DNA of 29,527 nucleotides from Flavobacterium psychrophilum (GCA_022729635.1 DZAU01000021.1:1-29527); one strand, 5' to 3'. Numbered from the stretch's first letter, positions 16,949 to 24,807 are shown. Numbers and translations: made by a program. The notes: generated by a model not told the origin, from the sequence alone.

Positions 16949-17425
16949 TCTTTCTGTTTTGGAATTTGGAGTTTTCTTATTGGAATTTTTTATCAAATAC
17001 ACGCAATGATTGTAATAATCAATAATTCCTTTGCCTTTCATAAGAATATCGGCACCAATAATGCCGTGAACAGGTTTTGCTTTGTGCTGCAGTAAAGCCT
17101 CATTTACGTGAGACAAATCAAAAATCACGAGTTCAAAATCAGAAATTTTCCAACTGCCCAATTGAAGCTGATTACCGGTTGCAATTTGGGTACGCATTCC
17201 GGTTGCACCAGCACCAGAAGCCTGTGTTTTAGATTTTTTGGCTTCCAATTGAAACAATTCAATGCTTTCGAAACCCACACAACTGGAACTTGCGCCGGTG
17301 TCAAGAATAAAATTGCCTTTCACACCGTTTATACTCGCTTTGAGGAGCAAATGTTGGGTCTTGGAAACCTTGAAATTTATTTTTTTGTACTTTTCTCTTT
17401 TAAGAATATCGGGAAGGGTTTTCAT
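16928..17425 (-). CDS. Retropepsin-like aspartyl protease family protein
   Basis: A 165-residue single-domain clan AA aspartic protease-like protein. The active-site motif is DTGAS (D42-S46), preceded by strand residues GNFIL and followed, as in the family, by a flap-like Gly/Ala-rich segment and a second hydrophobic-Gly motif (HGIIGADIL). Retropepsins act as dimers, and one domain per chain fits. No signal peptide is visible, so it is likely cytosolic. Substrate unknown. The C-terminal lysine-rich tail (NKKTPNSKTERKNPKLL) is partly encoded by the shared terminator hairpin and may be dispensable. Confidence 0.85.
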   Translation of the reverse strand: MKTLPDILKREKYKKINFKVSKTQHLLLKASINGVKGNFILDTGASSSCVGFESIELFQLEAKKSKTQASGAGATGMRTQIATGNQLQLGSWKISDFELVIFDLSHVNEALLQHKAKPVHGIIGADILMKGKGIIDYYNHCVYLIKNSNKKTPNSKTERKNPKLL

Positions 17426-17442
17426 AAACGGTGATTATATTT

Positions 17443-17450
17443 CAAAAGTA
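17443..17450 (-). promoter_or_regulatory. -7 box of the retropepsin-like gene
   Basis: TACTTTTG on the minus strand, 17 nt upstream of the ATG, matches TAnnTTTG. No good -33 box is seen at 19 nt. Confidence 0.5.
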
Positions 17451-17484
17451 ATCTAATATTTTATAATTCGATGTTTCAAAAAAC

Positions 17485-17492
17485 TAACTTTG
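17485..17492 (+). promoter_or_regulatory. -7 box of tatD-like gene
   Basis: TAACTTTG matches TAnnTTTG and lies 18 nt before the chosen ATG at 17511. It rules out a TTG start at 17490, which would fall inside the promoter. Confidence 0.55.
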
Positions 17493-17510
17493 TACTTTAA
17501 AATGTTTTCA

Positions 17511-18278
17511 ATGACAATTACCGATACGCACACACACCTTTATTCTAAAGAATTTGACGAAGACCGAAACGAAATGATTCAACGCGCCATTGATGCCGGC
17601 GTTTCGCGTTTTTTTATACCTGCCATCGACTCTGATTTTACACAAGCAATGTACGATTTAGAAAAAGATTTTCCCCAAAATATATTTTTGATGATGGGTT
17701 TGCATCCCACTCACGTAAAAGACAATTATCTCGAAGAATTGCAACACGTTGAGGAAGAATTAGCCAAAAGGAAATTTGTTGCCGTGGGCGAAATTGGCAT
17801 TGATTTGTATTGGGATAAAACGCATTTAGAAGAGCAAAAAGCAGCTTTCAGAAAACAAATTCAATTGGCAAAACAATATAAATTGCCCATCGTCATTCAT
17901 TGTCGGGAAGCGTTCGATGAAATTTTCGAAATATTGGAAGAAGAAAAATCTGCTGATTTATTTGGGATTTTTCATTGCTTTTCGGGAAATTATGAGCAAG
18001 CGTTACAAGCCATTTCTTATAATATGAAATTGGGAATTGGTGGCGTTGTGACTTTCAAAAATGGAAAAATCGACCAATTTCTTAACCAAATCGATTTGAA
18101 ACATATCGTTCTCGAAACCGATTCTCCTTATCTAGCGCCAGCACCTTTTCGGGGCAAACGTAACGAAAGCAGTTATTTAGTAAATGTAGTCATTAAATTG
18201 TCAGAAATTTATAATTTATCCCAAGAAGAAATTGCAAGAATTACTACCGAAAATTCAAAGACAGTATTTGGGATTTAA
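17511..18278 (+). CDS. tatD: TatD-family metal-dependent DNase
   Basis: A TIM-barrel metallohydrolase of the TatD/YcfH type; family members act as metal-dependent deoxyribonucleases or on related substrates. I start at ATG 17511 (MTITDTHTHLYSKEF). ATG 17502 is possible but would leave almost no leader after the -7 box. The 255-residue protein has metal ligands in THTHL near the N-terminus, AVGEIGIDLYWD, PIVIHCREAFDE, FHCFSGN and VLETDSPYLAP. Its length is normal for the family. It is divergent from the retropepsin gene and followed by the acyltransferase gene. Confidence 0.92.
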   Translation: MTITDTHTHLYSKEFDEDRNEMIQRAIDAGVSRFFIPAIDSDFTQAMYDLEKDFPQNIFLMMGLHPTHVKDNYLEELQHVEEELAKRKFVAVGEIGIDLYWDKTHLEEQKAAFRKQIQLAKQYKLPIVIHCREAFDEIFEILEEEKSADLFGIFHCFSGNYEQALQAISYNMKLGIGGVVTFKNGKIDQFLNQIDLKHIVLETDSPYLAPAPFRGKRNESSYLVNVVIKLSEIYNLSQEEIARITTENSKTVFGI

Positions 18279-18340
18279 CATTGAAAACAGTAATTTTAGA
18301 TAAAAATTTTGTTCATTTGTTCTTATAAAAAATATGCTAT

Positions 18341-19477
18341 ATGTCAAAATTTGACGCTATTCGTCCGTTTTATGATACTGAAGTAAATGATGCAATTCAA
18401 AATGTAGTTCATCACCCGATGATGAAAGCATTGATGAACTTTACTTTTCCGGATCTTCCTGATGAAATATGGAAAGAACAGCTTTTAAGAACTCATTCTA
18501 CTCGAGACTTTCAGTGTAATTTTATTTACAAATCACTTCAGAAAGTGTTAGAAACAAAATCAGAAGGTTTGACAACTTCGGGTTTTGAAAAGTTAGAAAA
18601 AAACACTGCTTATCTGTTTATTTCGAATCATCGCGATATTCTTTTAGATACTTCGTTGTTAAATGCTTGTTTATTCGAGCATAAATTAGTGATGACAGCT
18701 TCGGCAATTGGAGATAATTTGGTAAAAAAATCATTTTTGAGAACACTGGCGAGATTAAACCGAAATTTTTTGGTTCAAAGAGGATTGTCGCCCAGAGAAA
18801 TGCTACAAAGTTCAAAATTATTATCAGAATATATTAGTAAAATATTGCAACACGAAAACCGTTCGGTTTGGATAGCACAACGAGAAGGAAGAACAAAAGA
18901 CGGCAATGACGCCACAAATCCAGGAGTGTTGAAAATGCTCTCTATGGCTTCTGATGAGCAAAATCTGATGGATTATTTTAAGAAAATCAAGATTGTTCCC
19001 GTTTCGATTTCTTATGAATATGACCCGACAGATGCGCTGAAAATGCCTCAACTTTTGGCCGAAGCCAAACAAGAAATTTACATCAAGGAAAAAAACGAGG
19101 ATTTCATCAACCTGATGAGTGGTGTTATGGGACAAAAAAAACGCATTCATCTTCACGTTGGAGACGTTCTTGACCACGAATTAGATCTTATTAAGTCGCT
19201 ATTTGATAATTCCAATAAACAAATTCAAGCTTTGGCGCAAATCATTGACGAATCTATTTTGAGTAACTATAAACTTTGGCCTACTAATTACATTGCTTAC
19301 GATATATTGCATAAAACTACTACCTATCAACATTTCTATACTGAAAGCGAAAAATCGCTTTTTGAGCGCAGACTAGAAATGCGAATTGATCATAATGATT
19401 TATTGACGTTGCAAAGCTTTTTAGCAATGTATGCCAATCCTGTTGTTAATAAAATGAAATATGAAAATGCTGTCTAA
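18341..19477 (+). CDS. PlsC-like acyltransferase
   Basis: A glycerolipid acyltransferase-superfamily enzyme (1-acylglycerol-3-phosphate acyltransferase-like). The catalytic NHxxxxD-like motif is SNHRDILLDT near residues 94-103, followed by FLVQRGLSPREM and the acceptor-binding block IAQREGRTKDG. At 378 residues it is longer than PlsC (about 245), with an extra C-terminal helical region, as seen in a Bacteroidota subgroup. It may acylate lysophosphatidate or another lipid acceptor; the exact substrate is inference. The end overlaps the ansA start by 17 nt, so the two genes are translationally coupled. Confidence 0.88.
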   Translation: MSKFDAIRPFYDTEVNDAIQNVVHHPMMKALMNFTFPDLPDEIWKEQLLRTHSTRDFQCNFIYKSLQKVLETKSEGLTTSGFEKLEKNTAYLFISNHRDILLDTSLLNACLFEHKLVMTASAIGDNLVKKSFLRTLARLNRNFLVQRGLSPREMLQSSKLLSEYISKILQHENRSVWIAQREGRTKDGNDATNPGVLKMLSMASDEQNLMDYFKKIKIVPVSISYEYDPTDALKMPQLLAEAKQEIYIKEKNEDFINLMSGVMGQKKRIHLHVGDVLDHELDLIKSLFDNSNKQIQALAQIIDESILSNYKLWPTNYIAYDILHKTTTYQHFYTESEKSLFERRLEMRIDHNDLLTLQSFLAMYANPVVNKMKYENAV

Positions 19478-20495
19478 AGCCAAAATCCTTTTGATTTATA
19501 CCGGTGGAACCATCGGTATGATGAAAAATTTTGAAACTGGAGCGCTCAAGGCTTTCAATTTCAGTAAGCTACTTCAAAAAATCCCGGAATTAAAACAATT
19601 GGATTGTGATATTGAGACGATTTCTTTCGAAAATCCTATCGATTCCTCGAATATGAATCCGGAAAATTGGTCTAAAATTGCCACAATTATAGAAGATAAT
19701 TATGTTCTTTTTAGTGGATTTGTAGTTTTACACGGCTCAGACACGATGTCTTATTCGACATCGGCATTGAGTTTTATGCTCGAAAATTTATCGAAACCAG
19801 TAATCTTCACAGGATCTCAACTGCCTATAGGCGATTTAAGAACCGATGCCAAAGAAAATTTGATAACCGCCATCCAAATTGCTTCATTAAGACACGACAA
19901 CAAACCGGTAATTAGTGAAGTTTGCCTTTATTTTGAATACAAATTATACCGAGGAAACCGAACCACAAAGATAAATGCAGAAAATTTTAACGCATTTATT
20001 TCTCCCAATTATCCCACTTTGATTGAATCTGGAGTTCATTTGAAAACATTTCCCGAATTATTTTTAACCCAAACAAGAATAAAAAAACTCCAAATCCATA
20101 AACATTTAGACAATAATGTGGCAATTATAAAAATGTTTCCAGGAATTAGCAAAGCTGTTTTAGAAGCCATTTTTAACATTCCGCATCTAAAAGGAATTGT
20201 CCTCGAAACTTATGGCTCTGGAAATGCCCCTAACGAAGAATGGTTTTTGTCCATACTGAAAAAGGCCATAAAAAATGGTCTGCAAATTGTTAATGTTACC
20301 CAGTGTTCTGGCGGAAGTGTGACAATGGGGCAATATGAAACCAGTACTTCGATGAAAGAAATTGGAGTAATTTCAGGCGAAGACATCACCACCGAAGCTG
20401 CAATTACTAAATTAATGTACTTACTAGGGCAAAATGTTAAAACGAATGTTTTCAAAACCATTTTCGAAACCTCATTACGAGGAGAAATGTCATAA
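19461..20495 (+). CDS. ansA: Type I (cytoplasmic) L-asparaginase
   Basis: Hydrolyses L-asparagine to aspartate and ammonia in the cytosol. The 344-residue protein lacks a signal peptide and has the two asparaginase threonine motifs, IYTGGTIGM (T14/T17) and VLHGSDTMSYS (about residues 89-99), plus FTGSQLPIGDLRTDAKENL. Length and motifs fit type I. A second in-frame ATG at 19467 is an alternative start. The gene overlaps the acyltransferase gene by 17 nt. Confidence 0.95.
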   Translation: MKMLSKAKILLIYTGGTIGMMKNFETGALKAFNFSKLLQKIPELKQLDCDIETISFENPIDSSNMNPENWSKIATIIEDNYVLFSGFVVLHGSDTMSYSTSALSFMLENLSKPVIFTGSQLPIGDLRTDAKENLITAIQIASLRHDNKPVISEVCLYFEYKLYRGNRTTKINAENFNAFISPNYPTLIESGVHLKTFPELFLTQTRIKKLQIHKHLDNNVAIIKMFPGISKAVLEAIFNIPHLKGIVLETYGSGNAPNEEWFLSILKKAIKNGLQIVNVTQCSGGSVTMGQYETSTSMKEIGVISGEDITTEAAITKLMYLLGQNVKTNVFKTIFETSLRGEMS

Positions 20496-20556
20496 AAAAC
20501 GGTATTTAATTTTCTAAAATCGTTTTTTTTCGTGTTCTTTGCAATCGCAAATAAAA

Positions 20557-20643
20557 AGAGGGGTGTCCGAGTGGTTGAAGGAGCAAGCCTGGAAAGTTTG
20601 TATATGGGTAACTGTATCGTGGGTTCGAATCCCATCTCCTCTG
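20557..20643 (+). tRNA. tRNA-Ser (anticodon GGA)
   Basis: An 87-nt cloverleaf with acceptor stem AGAGGGG/CTCCTCT (one G-U pair), D-loop GAGTGGTTGAAGGAG, anticodon loop CTGGAAA (anticodon 20591-20593), a long serine-type variable arm, and T-arm GTGGGTTCGAATCCCAT. The discriminator base is G and CCA is not encoded. The long variable arm plus GGA anticodon identify tRNA-Ser. Confidence 0.96.
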
Positions 20644-20667
20644 CTGAAACACTCTTCAAAATAATTC

Positions 20668-20700
20668 AAAACCTCGAAAACCTTATTTTTTCGGGGTTTT
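20668..20700 (+). terminator. Terminator of tRNA-Ser
   Basis: AAAACCTCGAAAA (20668-20680) pairs with TTTTCGGGGTTTT (20688-20700, one G-U) and is followed by TTCTTTT. It lies 25 nt after the tRNA end. Confidence 0.75.
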
Positions 20701-20894
20701 TTCTTTTAACAACCTTTCAAAATATTCATTCTTTATTATAAACCTGAACTCGATTGTTTTTAAAAAGTTTCAACCATACTTCGGCTACGTTCAGTACAGG
20801 CTCGAATAATTTTTGATTTTTGATAGAAAGTCGCTTTACTTATCATAGTTTTCATAACTATGAGTAAATATAAAGCCTATGAAAATCTTTGTAG

Positions 20895-21008
20895 ATGTAC
20901 GCCTTCTCGAATGCGCTTATCGAAAGCTTCAAAATCCCGGAATTAAAACAACGAATTACCAAGATTATTGCGATGAAATTAGGCGTGAAATTGGGATTTG
21001 ATTTGTAA
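20895..21008 (+). pseudogene. Decayed 3' end of an unknown coding sequence, copy 1
   Basis: A 37-codon open frame ending IIAMKLGVKLGFDL. A homologous tail, KINALNLGVKLGFDL, occurs at 23286-23372 with differences mostly in third codon positions, which suggests both descend from a protein-coding sequence. It is too short to be an intact known gene, and I cannot name the parent family. It could alternatively be a repeat that happens to be open. Confidence 0.45.
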
Positions 21009-21050
21009 TCTCCTTAGTCATTTAATAACTTTATGAACGAAATATCTATA

Positions 21051-21089
21051 AAAAACCCTTTCAGCTTTTTATACCCTGAAAGGGTTTTT
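21051..21089. terminator. Hairpin, 14-bp stem, likely bidirectional terminator
   Basis: AAAAACCCTTTCAG (21051-21064) pairs perfectly with CTGAAAGGGTTTTT (21076-21089). The A and T runs make it terminator-like on both strands. It lies beyond the 3' end of the minus-strand NmrA-like gene and is related in sequence to the hairpin at 8922-8954. Confidence 0.7.
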
Positions 21090-21146
21090 GGTATTAAGTA
21101 TCTAAATAGGCTTCCCGAATAATCGAAATAGCCGCCAAATTAGTAA

Positions 21147-22034
21147 TTACATATTGTAAACATAATTGAAGGTATGCGCAAATTCTTCAATGGTAGTTAG
21201 TGTCGTACTTTCCGAATCTCTTTTGGCAAGAGCCAAAACTTTTCCTTCATTTAATGCCCCTATAAATTCATTAAATGTATCAGCCACATTTTCCGAAGTC
21301 CCCATTTGTTGCCTCATGGCATTTTTAAAATCTTCGGCAGAAAATTCTACATACTGCAAATCATTTATACCAATTGCTTGCCCATACACTTTTGCTATTT
21401 CAGGATAAGTAACTTCCCTTGCTCCCAAAAGATTTTGAACGGTATGTCCATTAAAATCAAGAGCCAATAATCTTTTTGCTGCATAATTTGCAATATCTTT
21501 TGTTGCAATTACAGGTAAAGAAAGATCTGCTTTTATTGGTGAACCCATAATTCCGGCTTGTTTAACGAGTCCAATCATTCCAAGTGTGTTTTCCATAAAA
21601 TAACTTGGTCGCAAATAAAGCGTATTCAACCCTTCTACTTTGTTGAAAATATTTTCCATTTTGTGCAATCCAAGAACAACTCCAGAACCACTTTCTAAAT
21701 GTGCTCCTTGACTGCTCAAAGCCACGACATGTTTTACTTTGCTTACACTCAATGCTTCGGCAATGGCATTGGCGTGTTTCACTTGATGTTCGGTATAGTT
21801 TGAGGTTTGCCAATCAATAGGAATCATAGCATACACAGCTGTCGCTCCATCAAATGCCTTTTTCAACAATTCAGCGTCCGAAGAATCTCCTATAAAAAGT
21901 TCCGCTCCTTTATCGGTCAATTCTTTTGCTTTTTCGGCATCACGGCTGATGATTCTTACTTTTTTTCCTGCTTCCAATAAGGTAGAAGCGATTATTTTCC
22001 CTGTGTTTCCGGTAGCTCCAGTGATTACGTACAT
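21147..22034 (-). CDS. NmrA-like NAD(P)-binding protein
   Basis: An atypical short-chain dehydrogenase of the NmrA/QorB type. The 295-residue protein has an N-terminal Rossmann motif GATGNTG (residues 6-12) and a dinucleotide-specificity stretch RIISRDAEKA. No clear Tyr-x3-Lys catalytic pair is evident, so it may be an NAD(P)H-dependent quinone oxidoreductase or a redox sensor. It is the last gene of a minus-strand trio after marR and the F420-reductase-like gene, 29 nt from the latter. Confidence 0.88.
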   Translation of the reverse strand: MYVITGATGNTGKIIASTLLEAGKKVRIISRDAEKAKELTDKGAELFIGDSSDAELLKKAFDGATAVYAMIPIDWQTSNYTEHQVKHANAIAEALSVSKVKHVVALSSQGAHLESGSGVVLGLHKMENIFNKVEGLNTLYLRPSYFMENTLGMIGLVKQAGIMGSPIKADLSLPVIATKDIANYAAKRLLALDFNGHTVQNLLGAREVTYPEIAKVYGQAIGINDLQYVEFSAEDFKNAMRQQMGTSENVADTFNEFIGALNEGKVLALAKRDSESTTLTTIEEFAHTFNYVYNM

Positions 22035-22063
22035 GATTATATTTTTAGATTATACTAATTGAT

Positions 22064-22708
22064 TTATAGTTTTAATAGTTTAAACGCGTGAGTCCATTCG
22101 TTTTTATTAAATCCAGGAATACACCAAAGCATGCATAGAGGCTCAATAGCTCTTGCTGATTCCATCATCCCAAAATCGGCAGTTTCCCAACCGAATTGAT
22201 CAATAATTACTGACACTTCCTTTTTGGCATTTTCATTGTTCCCGCAAATGAACATTGTGGGTTTGTTTTCAAATGATGGATTCACCATAAAAGGACTTCC
22301 CACACTGTTGAAGGCTTTAACAAAATTTGCCGAAGGAATTGTTTCCTGTAATTCTTCCATCAACGATTTGTCAAGGTTGGTAAAGAATTTCAAAACGCCG
22401 TTAGTTGGCGCAGCATCGGCAATTGGGTTAGTGGCGTCAATTATTGTTTTGTTTACCAGATTTTCATTTCCTATAAGTTCAAGTACATTTTTGGCAATCG
22501 TTCCCTTGACGGCCAAAACTACAATATCTCCAAAATTTGCTGCATCCGCAAATGATCCAACTTGAGCCTTTGTCCCTTCGCCGCTCAGCCATTCGGCAAG
22601 TTTTGAATTGTCTCTTGTGCCAAGCATTACTTGATATCCATGTTTTAAAAAACCTACACCCAGTGTTTTGGCCACAGCTCCCGATCCTAGAATTCCAATT
22701 TTTTTCAT
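22064..22708 (-). CDS. F420-dependent NADP reductase-like protein
   Basis: A 214-residue Rossmann-fold protein of the NADP oxidoreductase, coenzyme F420-dependent family. The N-terminus IGILGSGAVAKTLG is the dinucleotide motif, followed by MLGTRDNSKL, which in the family recognises the NADP phosphate. IIDATNPIA and FVKAFNSVG are further family motifs. Flavobacteria do not generally make F420, so the hydride partner is probably a flavin or another acceptor (inference). A copy of the putative MarR operator lies in the gap upstream of it. Confidence 0.88.
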   Translation of the reverse strand: MKKIGILGSGAVAKTLGVGFLKHGYQVMLGTRDNSKLAEWLSGEGTKAQVGSFADAANFGDIVVLAVKGTIAKNVLELIGNENLVNKTIIDATNPIADAAPTNGVLKFFTNLDKSLMEELQETIPSANFVKAFNSVGSPFMVNPSFENKPTMFICGNNENAKKEVSVIIDQFGWETADFGMMESARAIEPLCMLWCIPGFNKNEWTHAFKLLKL

Positions 22709-22733
22709 TTTATTTTTATTTAAAATTTAATAA

Positions 22734-22749
22734 TTTGTTTGTACACACA
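22734..22749. promoter_or_regulatory. Putative MarR operator, internal copy
   Basis: TTTGTTTGTACACACA matches the promoter copy at 23220-23235 (TTTGTATGTGCAAACA) at 13 of 16 positions. It lies 26 nt before the ATG of the F420-reductase-like gene. Confidence 0.4.
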
Positions 22750-22768
22750 ATAATTTGATGCTAAAAAA

Positions 22769-23194
22769 TTACCCCAATTTATTAACTGCTTCATAGGTTT
22801 TTGTCGTCAGTTTCTTTGCTTCCTCTTCGCCAATAAGATCAGCGTACCTTCGGTATAAATTTTTCCAAGCTTCCTTGATTTTGGAATCTAACTCCAAACT
22901 TTTTTCTGTTGGATATACCTCCGTAGCCCTTCCTATAGATTTCCTTTCCACTAATTGTTTTTGTTCCATTTTTTCAATCAATCGAGTAATCGTGGATGGA
23001 GTGAGCAGAATTTCTTCGCTAATTTGTTTTGGTTGAATTCCCGGATTATTATTAACCGTCATCAACAAAAAAGCATATGAAGAAGAAATTCCTACGATAG
23101 CAAATTCTTCATCTGCCATTTTCGTCATCAATCTAGACAACGCATTTGCCGAATAGTAAAGACAGCCGCAATATTTTGAATTATTTTTTTCCAT
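22769..23194 (-). CDS. MarR-family transcriptional regulator
   Basis: A 141-residue winged-helix regulator. I start at ATG 23194 (MEKNNSKYCGC) because the longer frame would begin inside the promoter. The recognition region is QPKQISEEILLTPSTITRLIEKMEQKQLVERKSIGRATEVYPTE, typical of MarR (helix-turn-helix then wing). Two cysteines, C9 and C11, near the N-terminus could sense oxidants or electrophiles; that is inference, supported by two redox-type genes downstream. Its promoter overlaps a perfect 12-bp palindrome and a TTTG(N8)CAAA-type element, so autoregulation is likely. Confidence 0.9.
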   Translation of the reverse strand: MEKNNSKYCGCLYYSANALSRLMTKMADEEFAIVGISSSYAFLLMTVNNNPGIQPKQISEEILLTPSTITRLIEKMEQKQLVERKSIGRATEVYPTEKSLELDSKIKEAWKNLYRRYADLIGEEEAKKLTTKTYEAVNKLG

Positions 23195-23202
23195 ATCTTT
23201 TG

Positions 23203-23233
23203 CAAAAGTAAAATAAATATTTGTATGTGCAAA
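23203..23233 (-). promoter_or_regulatory. Promoter of the marR operon
   Basis: On minus: TTTG (23230-23233), exactly 19 nt, TACTTTTG (23203-23210). The -7 box is only 8 nt from the ATG at 23194, so the transcript is nearly leaderless. A perfect palindrome CTTTTGCAAAAG (23197-23208) overlaps it. Confidence 0.7.
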
Positions 23234-23235
23234 CA
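23220..23235. promoter_or_regulatory. Putative MarR operator, promoter copy
   Basis: TTTGTATGTGCAAACA overlaps the -33 box of the marR promoter and is a partial inverted repeat (TTTG...CAAA). A near copy lies at 22734-22749. Confidence 0.4.
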
Positions 23236-23285
23236 TTTATTTAAAAAATTTAAATTTTTTCTGATACAAGTAATTTTTTTTGAGT

Positions 23286-23372
23286 TTGAAAGTTTAAGAA
23301 ATAGGGTTCAAATAATGAATCATAAAGATTAATGCCTTGAATTTGGGAGTGAAACTGGGGTTTGATTTGTGA
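23286..23372 (+). pseudogene. Decayed 3' end of an unknown coding sequence, copy 2
   Basis: Homologous to 20895-21008 but broken by stops and a small gap upstream. The intact tail KINALNLGVKLGFDL ends with TGA where copy 1 has TAA. As with copy 1, a strong hairpin follows (27 nt here, 43 nt for copy 1). It sits between the marR promoter and the convergent end of the serine hydrolase gene. Confidence 0.45.
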
Positions 23373-23398
23373 TAAATCTTAGGTGACGTTTTCATAAC

Positions 23399-23431
23399 AA
23401 CCCTGTCAGAGTTTAAAACTCTGACAGGGTT
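23399..23431. terminator. Hairpin, 16-bp perfect stem
   Basis: AACCCTGTCAGAGTTT (23399-23414) pairs with AAACTCTGACAGGGTT (23416-23431). It lies 8 nt beyond the serine hydrolase stop codon (minus strand) and probably ends that transcript. It resembles the hairpins at 8922 and 21051. Confidence 0.7.
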
Positions 23432-23439
23432 TTATATAA

Positions 23440-24807
23440 TTATTTCTTCAAACTCCCCACAATTCCACTCAACAACCCATTAAAATCAAACTCAGGGTCT
23501 TCTTTCAAACCCATTCGCACAATTACTAAATCGTGGCTTGGGAAAATGGCAACCATTTGCCCTTGATAACCACTGCAATAATACATTTCTTTTGGTACAT
23601 CGGGAAAATGTCCGCCGGCGTTGAGCCAAAAGTGTGCGCCATATTCTCCATTGGAACCGTTGGTTGGAGTTGCAACATATTTTGCCCAATTTTCGTCAAA
23701 AAGTTGTTCGCCGTTCCAATTACCTTTGTGCAAATACAGTAAACCAAATTTTGCCCAATCTCTCGTAGTTGCCCAGCCGTATGAAGAACCCACAAAATTC
23801 CCCGCCATATCGGTTTCGACAAGCATCGAATTCATCCCAATTTTGTCAATCAAAGCCGAATACCAAAAATCTAAATATTCCTGATGCGTTTTGAATTGTT
23901 TTCGTAAAATTCCTGATAATAAATTAGTCGTTCCTGAAGAATAGTTCCAAGTTTTGTTTGGTTTTCCAACAAGGGGTTTATTAATTTGCGATTTGGTCAT
24001 ATCTTCTTCAATAAAAAGCATTTTTGTCACATCCGAAATTTCATTATAATTTTCATCCCATTCTAAACCTGAATTCATGTGCAGTAAATCATTGATAGTG
24101 ATGGTTGCACGCTCGTCAGTTGCCCACTCAGCAATTGGCGCAGGTTTCAAAATGTCGATTTTTCCTTGTTTTTGTAAGATTCCAAACATCGTGGCAGTGA
24201 TGCTTTTGGTCATTGACCAGCCCAATATTTTAGAATTTTTATTGAAACTCGTATCGTATTTTTCGGCGATGATTTTGTCTTTATAAATCACAATGACCGA
24301 ACGTGTTCGCTTATTTTTTTGGTCTTTTGCATCGAACGCATTGGCGACAGCCTTTTCTAATTTGGCATAATCAATATTGGCAAAAACGGTGTCCATGCCA
24401 TTCGGCAGGCAGGCCCTTGGCTCATTATTTCCGTAAGGAAAAGGTAAATTATTGTTAATTTTTGTTCTTTTTGGAACTTGGTATGGTTTTGAAACATCAA
24501 AATCATCGTTGATTAATGTCGCTCCCAAACCTTCTCTGTAAATAGCTTTTCGTTTTTTTAAACCATAAACCGAAGTGGTTACAGACTTGCCATTTTCGTC
24601 AATATGATTTGTCGCCAAATCCATCAATTCGATATCGTTGTCGCCTTTTTCAATCATTTCAAGCGAACGATTATCAATGAAATGTCCTGAAGCCACACTT
24701 TTCGATGAAAATCCGGAAATTATATCCAGTTTGGGATAAGTCGTGAAACCAAAATAAACTAAAAACACTAAAAGGGCGAAACCAAGAATTTTGAAGATTT
24801 TTTTCAT
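23440..24807 (-). CDS. Membrane-anchored serine hydrolase, beta-lactamase class C-like
   Basis: A 455-residue protein of the class C beta-lactamase/esterase/6-aminohexanoate-dimer hydrolase superfamily. An N-terminal hydrophobic helix (about residues 5-20) without a clear cleavage site suggests membrane anchoring with the enzyme in the periplasm. The nucleophile motif is SMTK (S198, K201), and the second motif is YSS (Y289) in TWNYSSGTTN, as in esterase-like members. The substrate is unknown; ester or peptide hydrolysis is more likely than antibiotic resistance. A GC-rich patch encoding RACLPNGM (about residues 131-138) looks like a small in-frame insertion. The gene is divergent from sufS. 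Confidence 0.87.
   Translation of the reverse strand: MKKIFKILGFALLVFLVYFGFTTYPKLDIISGFSSKSVASGHFIDNRSLEMIEKGDNDIELMDLATNHIDENGKSVTTSVYGLKKRKAIYREGLGATLINDDFDVSKPYQVPKRTKINNNLPFPYGNNEPRACLPNGMDTVFANIDYAKLEKAVANAFDAKDQKNKRTRSVIVIYKDKIIAEKYDTSFNKNSKILGWSMTKSITATMFGILQKQGKIDILKPAPIAEWATDERATITINDLLHMNSGLEWDENYNEISDVTKMLFIEEDMTKSQINKPLVGKPNKTWNYSSGTTNLLSGILRKQFKTHQEYLDFWYSALIDKIGMNSMLVETDMAGNFVGSSYGWATTRDWAKFGLLYLHKGNWNGEQLFDENWAKYVATPTNGSNGEYGAHFWLNAGGHFPDVPKEMYYCSGYQGQMVAIFPSHDLVIVRMGLKEDPEFDFNGLLSGIVGSLKK

Larger units (their letters stand above)
20701..21146. other. Gene-poor stretch with relic and hairpins
   Basis: About 450 nt without an intact gene. It holds an interrupted palindrome TCATAGTT-TTCAT-AACTATGA (20843-20863, with further pairing TTTAC/GTAAA on both sides), a short coding relic (20895-21008) and a strong hairpin (21051-21089). 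The rest is AT-rich and shows nothing recognisable. Confidence 0.7.

Noticed and set aside
17490..17510. TTG start for the TatD gene giving MYFKMFS
   Set aside because: The codon is inside the TAACTTTG -7 box; the family N-terminus begins at the ATG at 17511.
20557..20643. tRNA-Ser as an attachment site for the neighbouring accessory block
   Set aside because: I see no second copy of the tRNA 3' end within the window, and no integrase gene.
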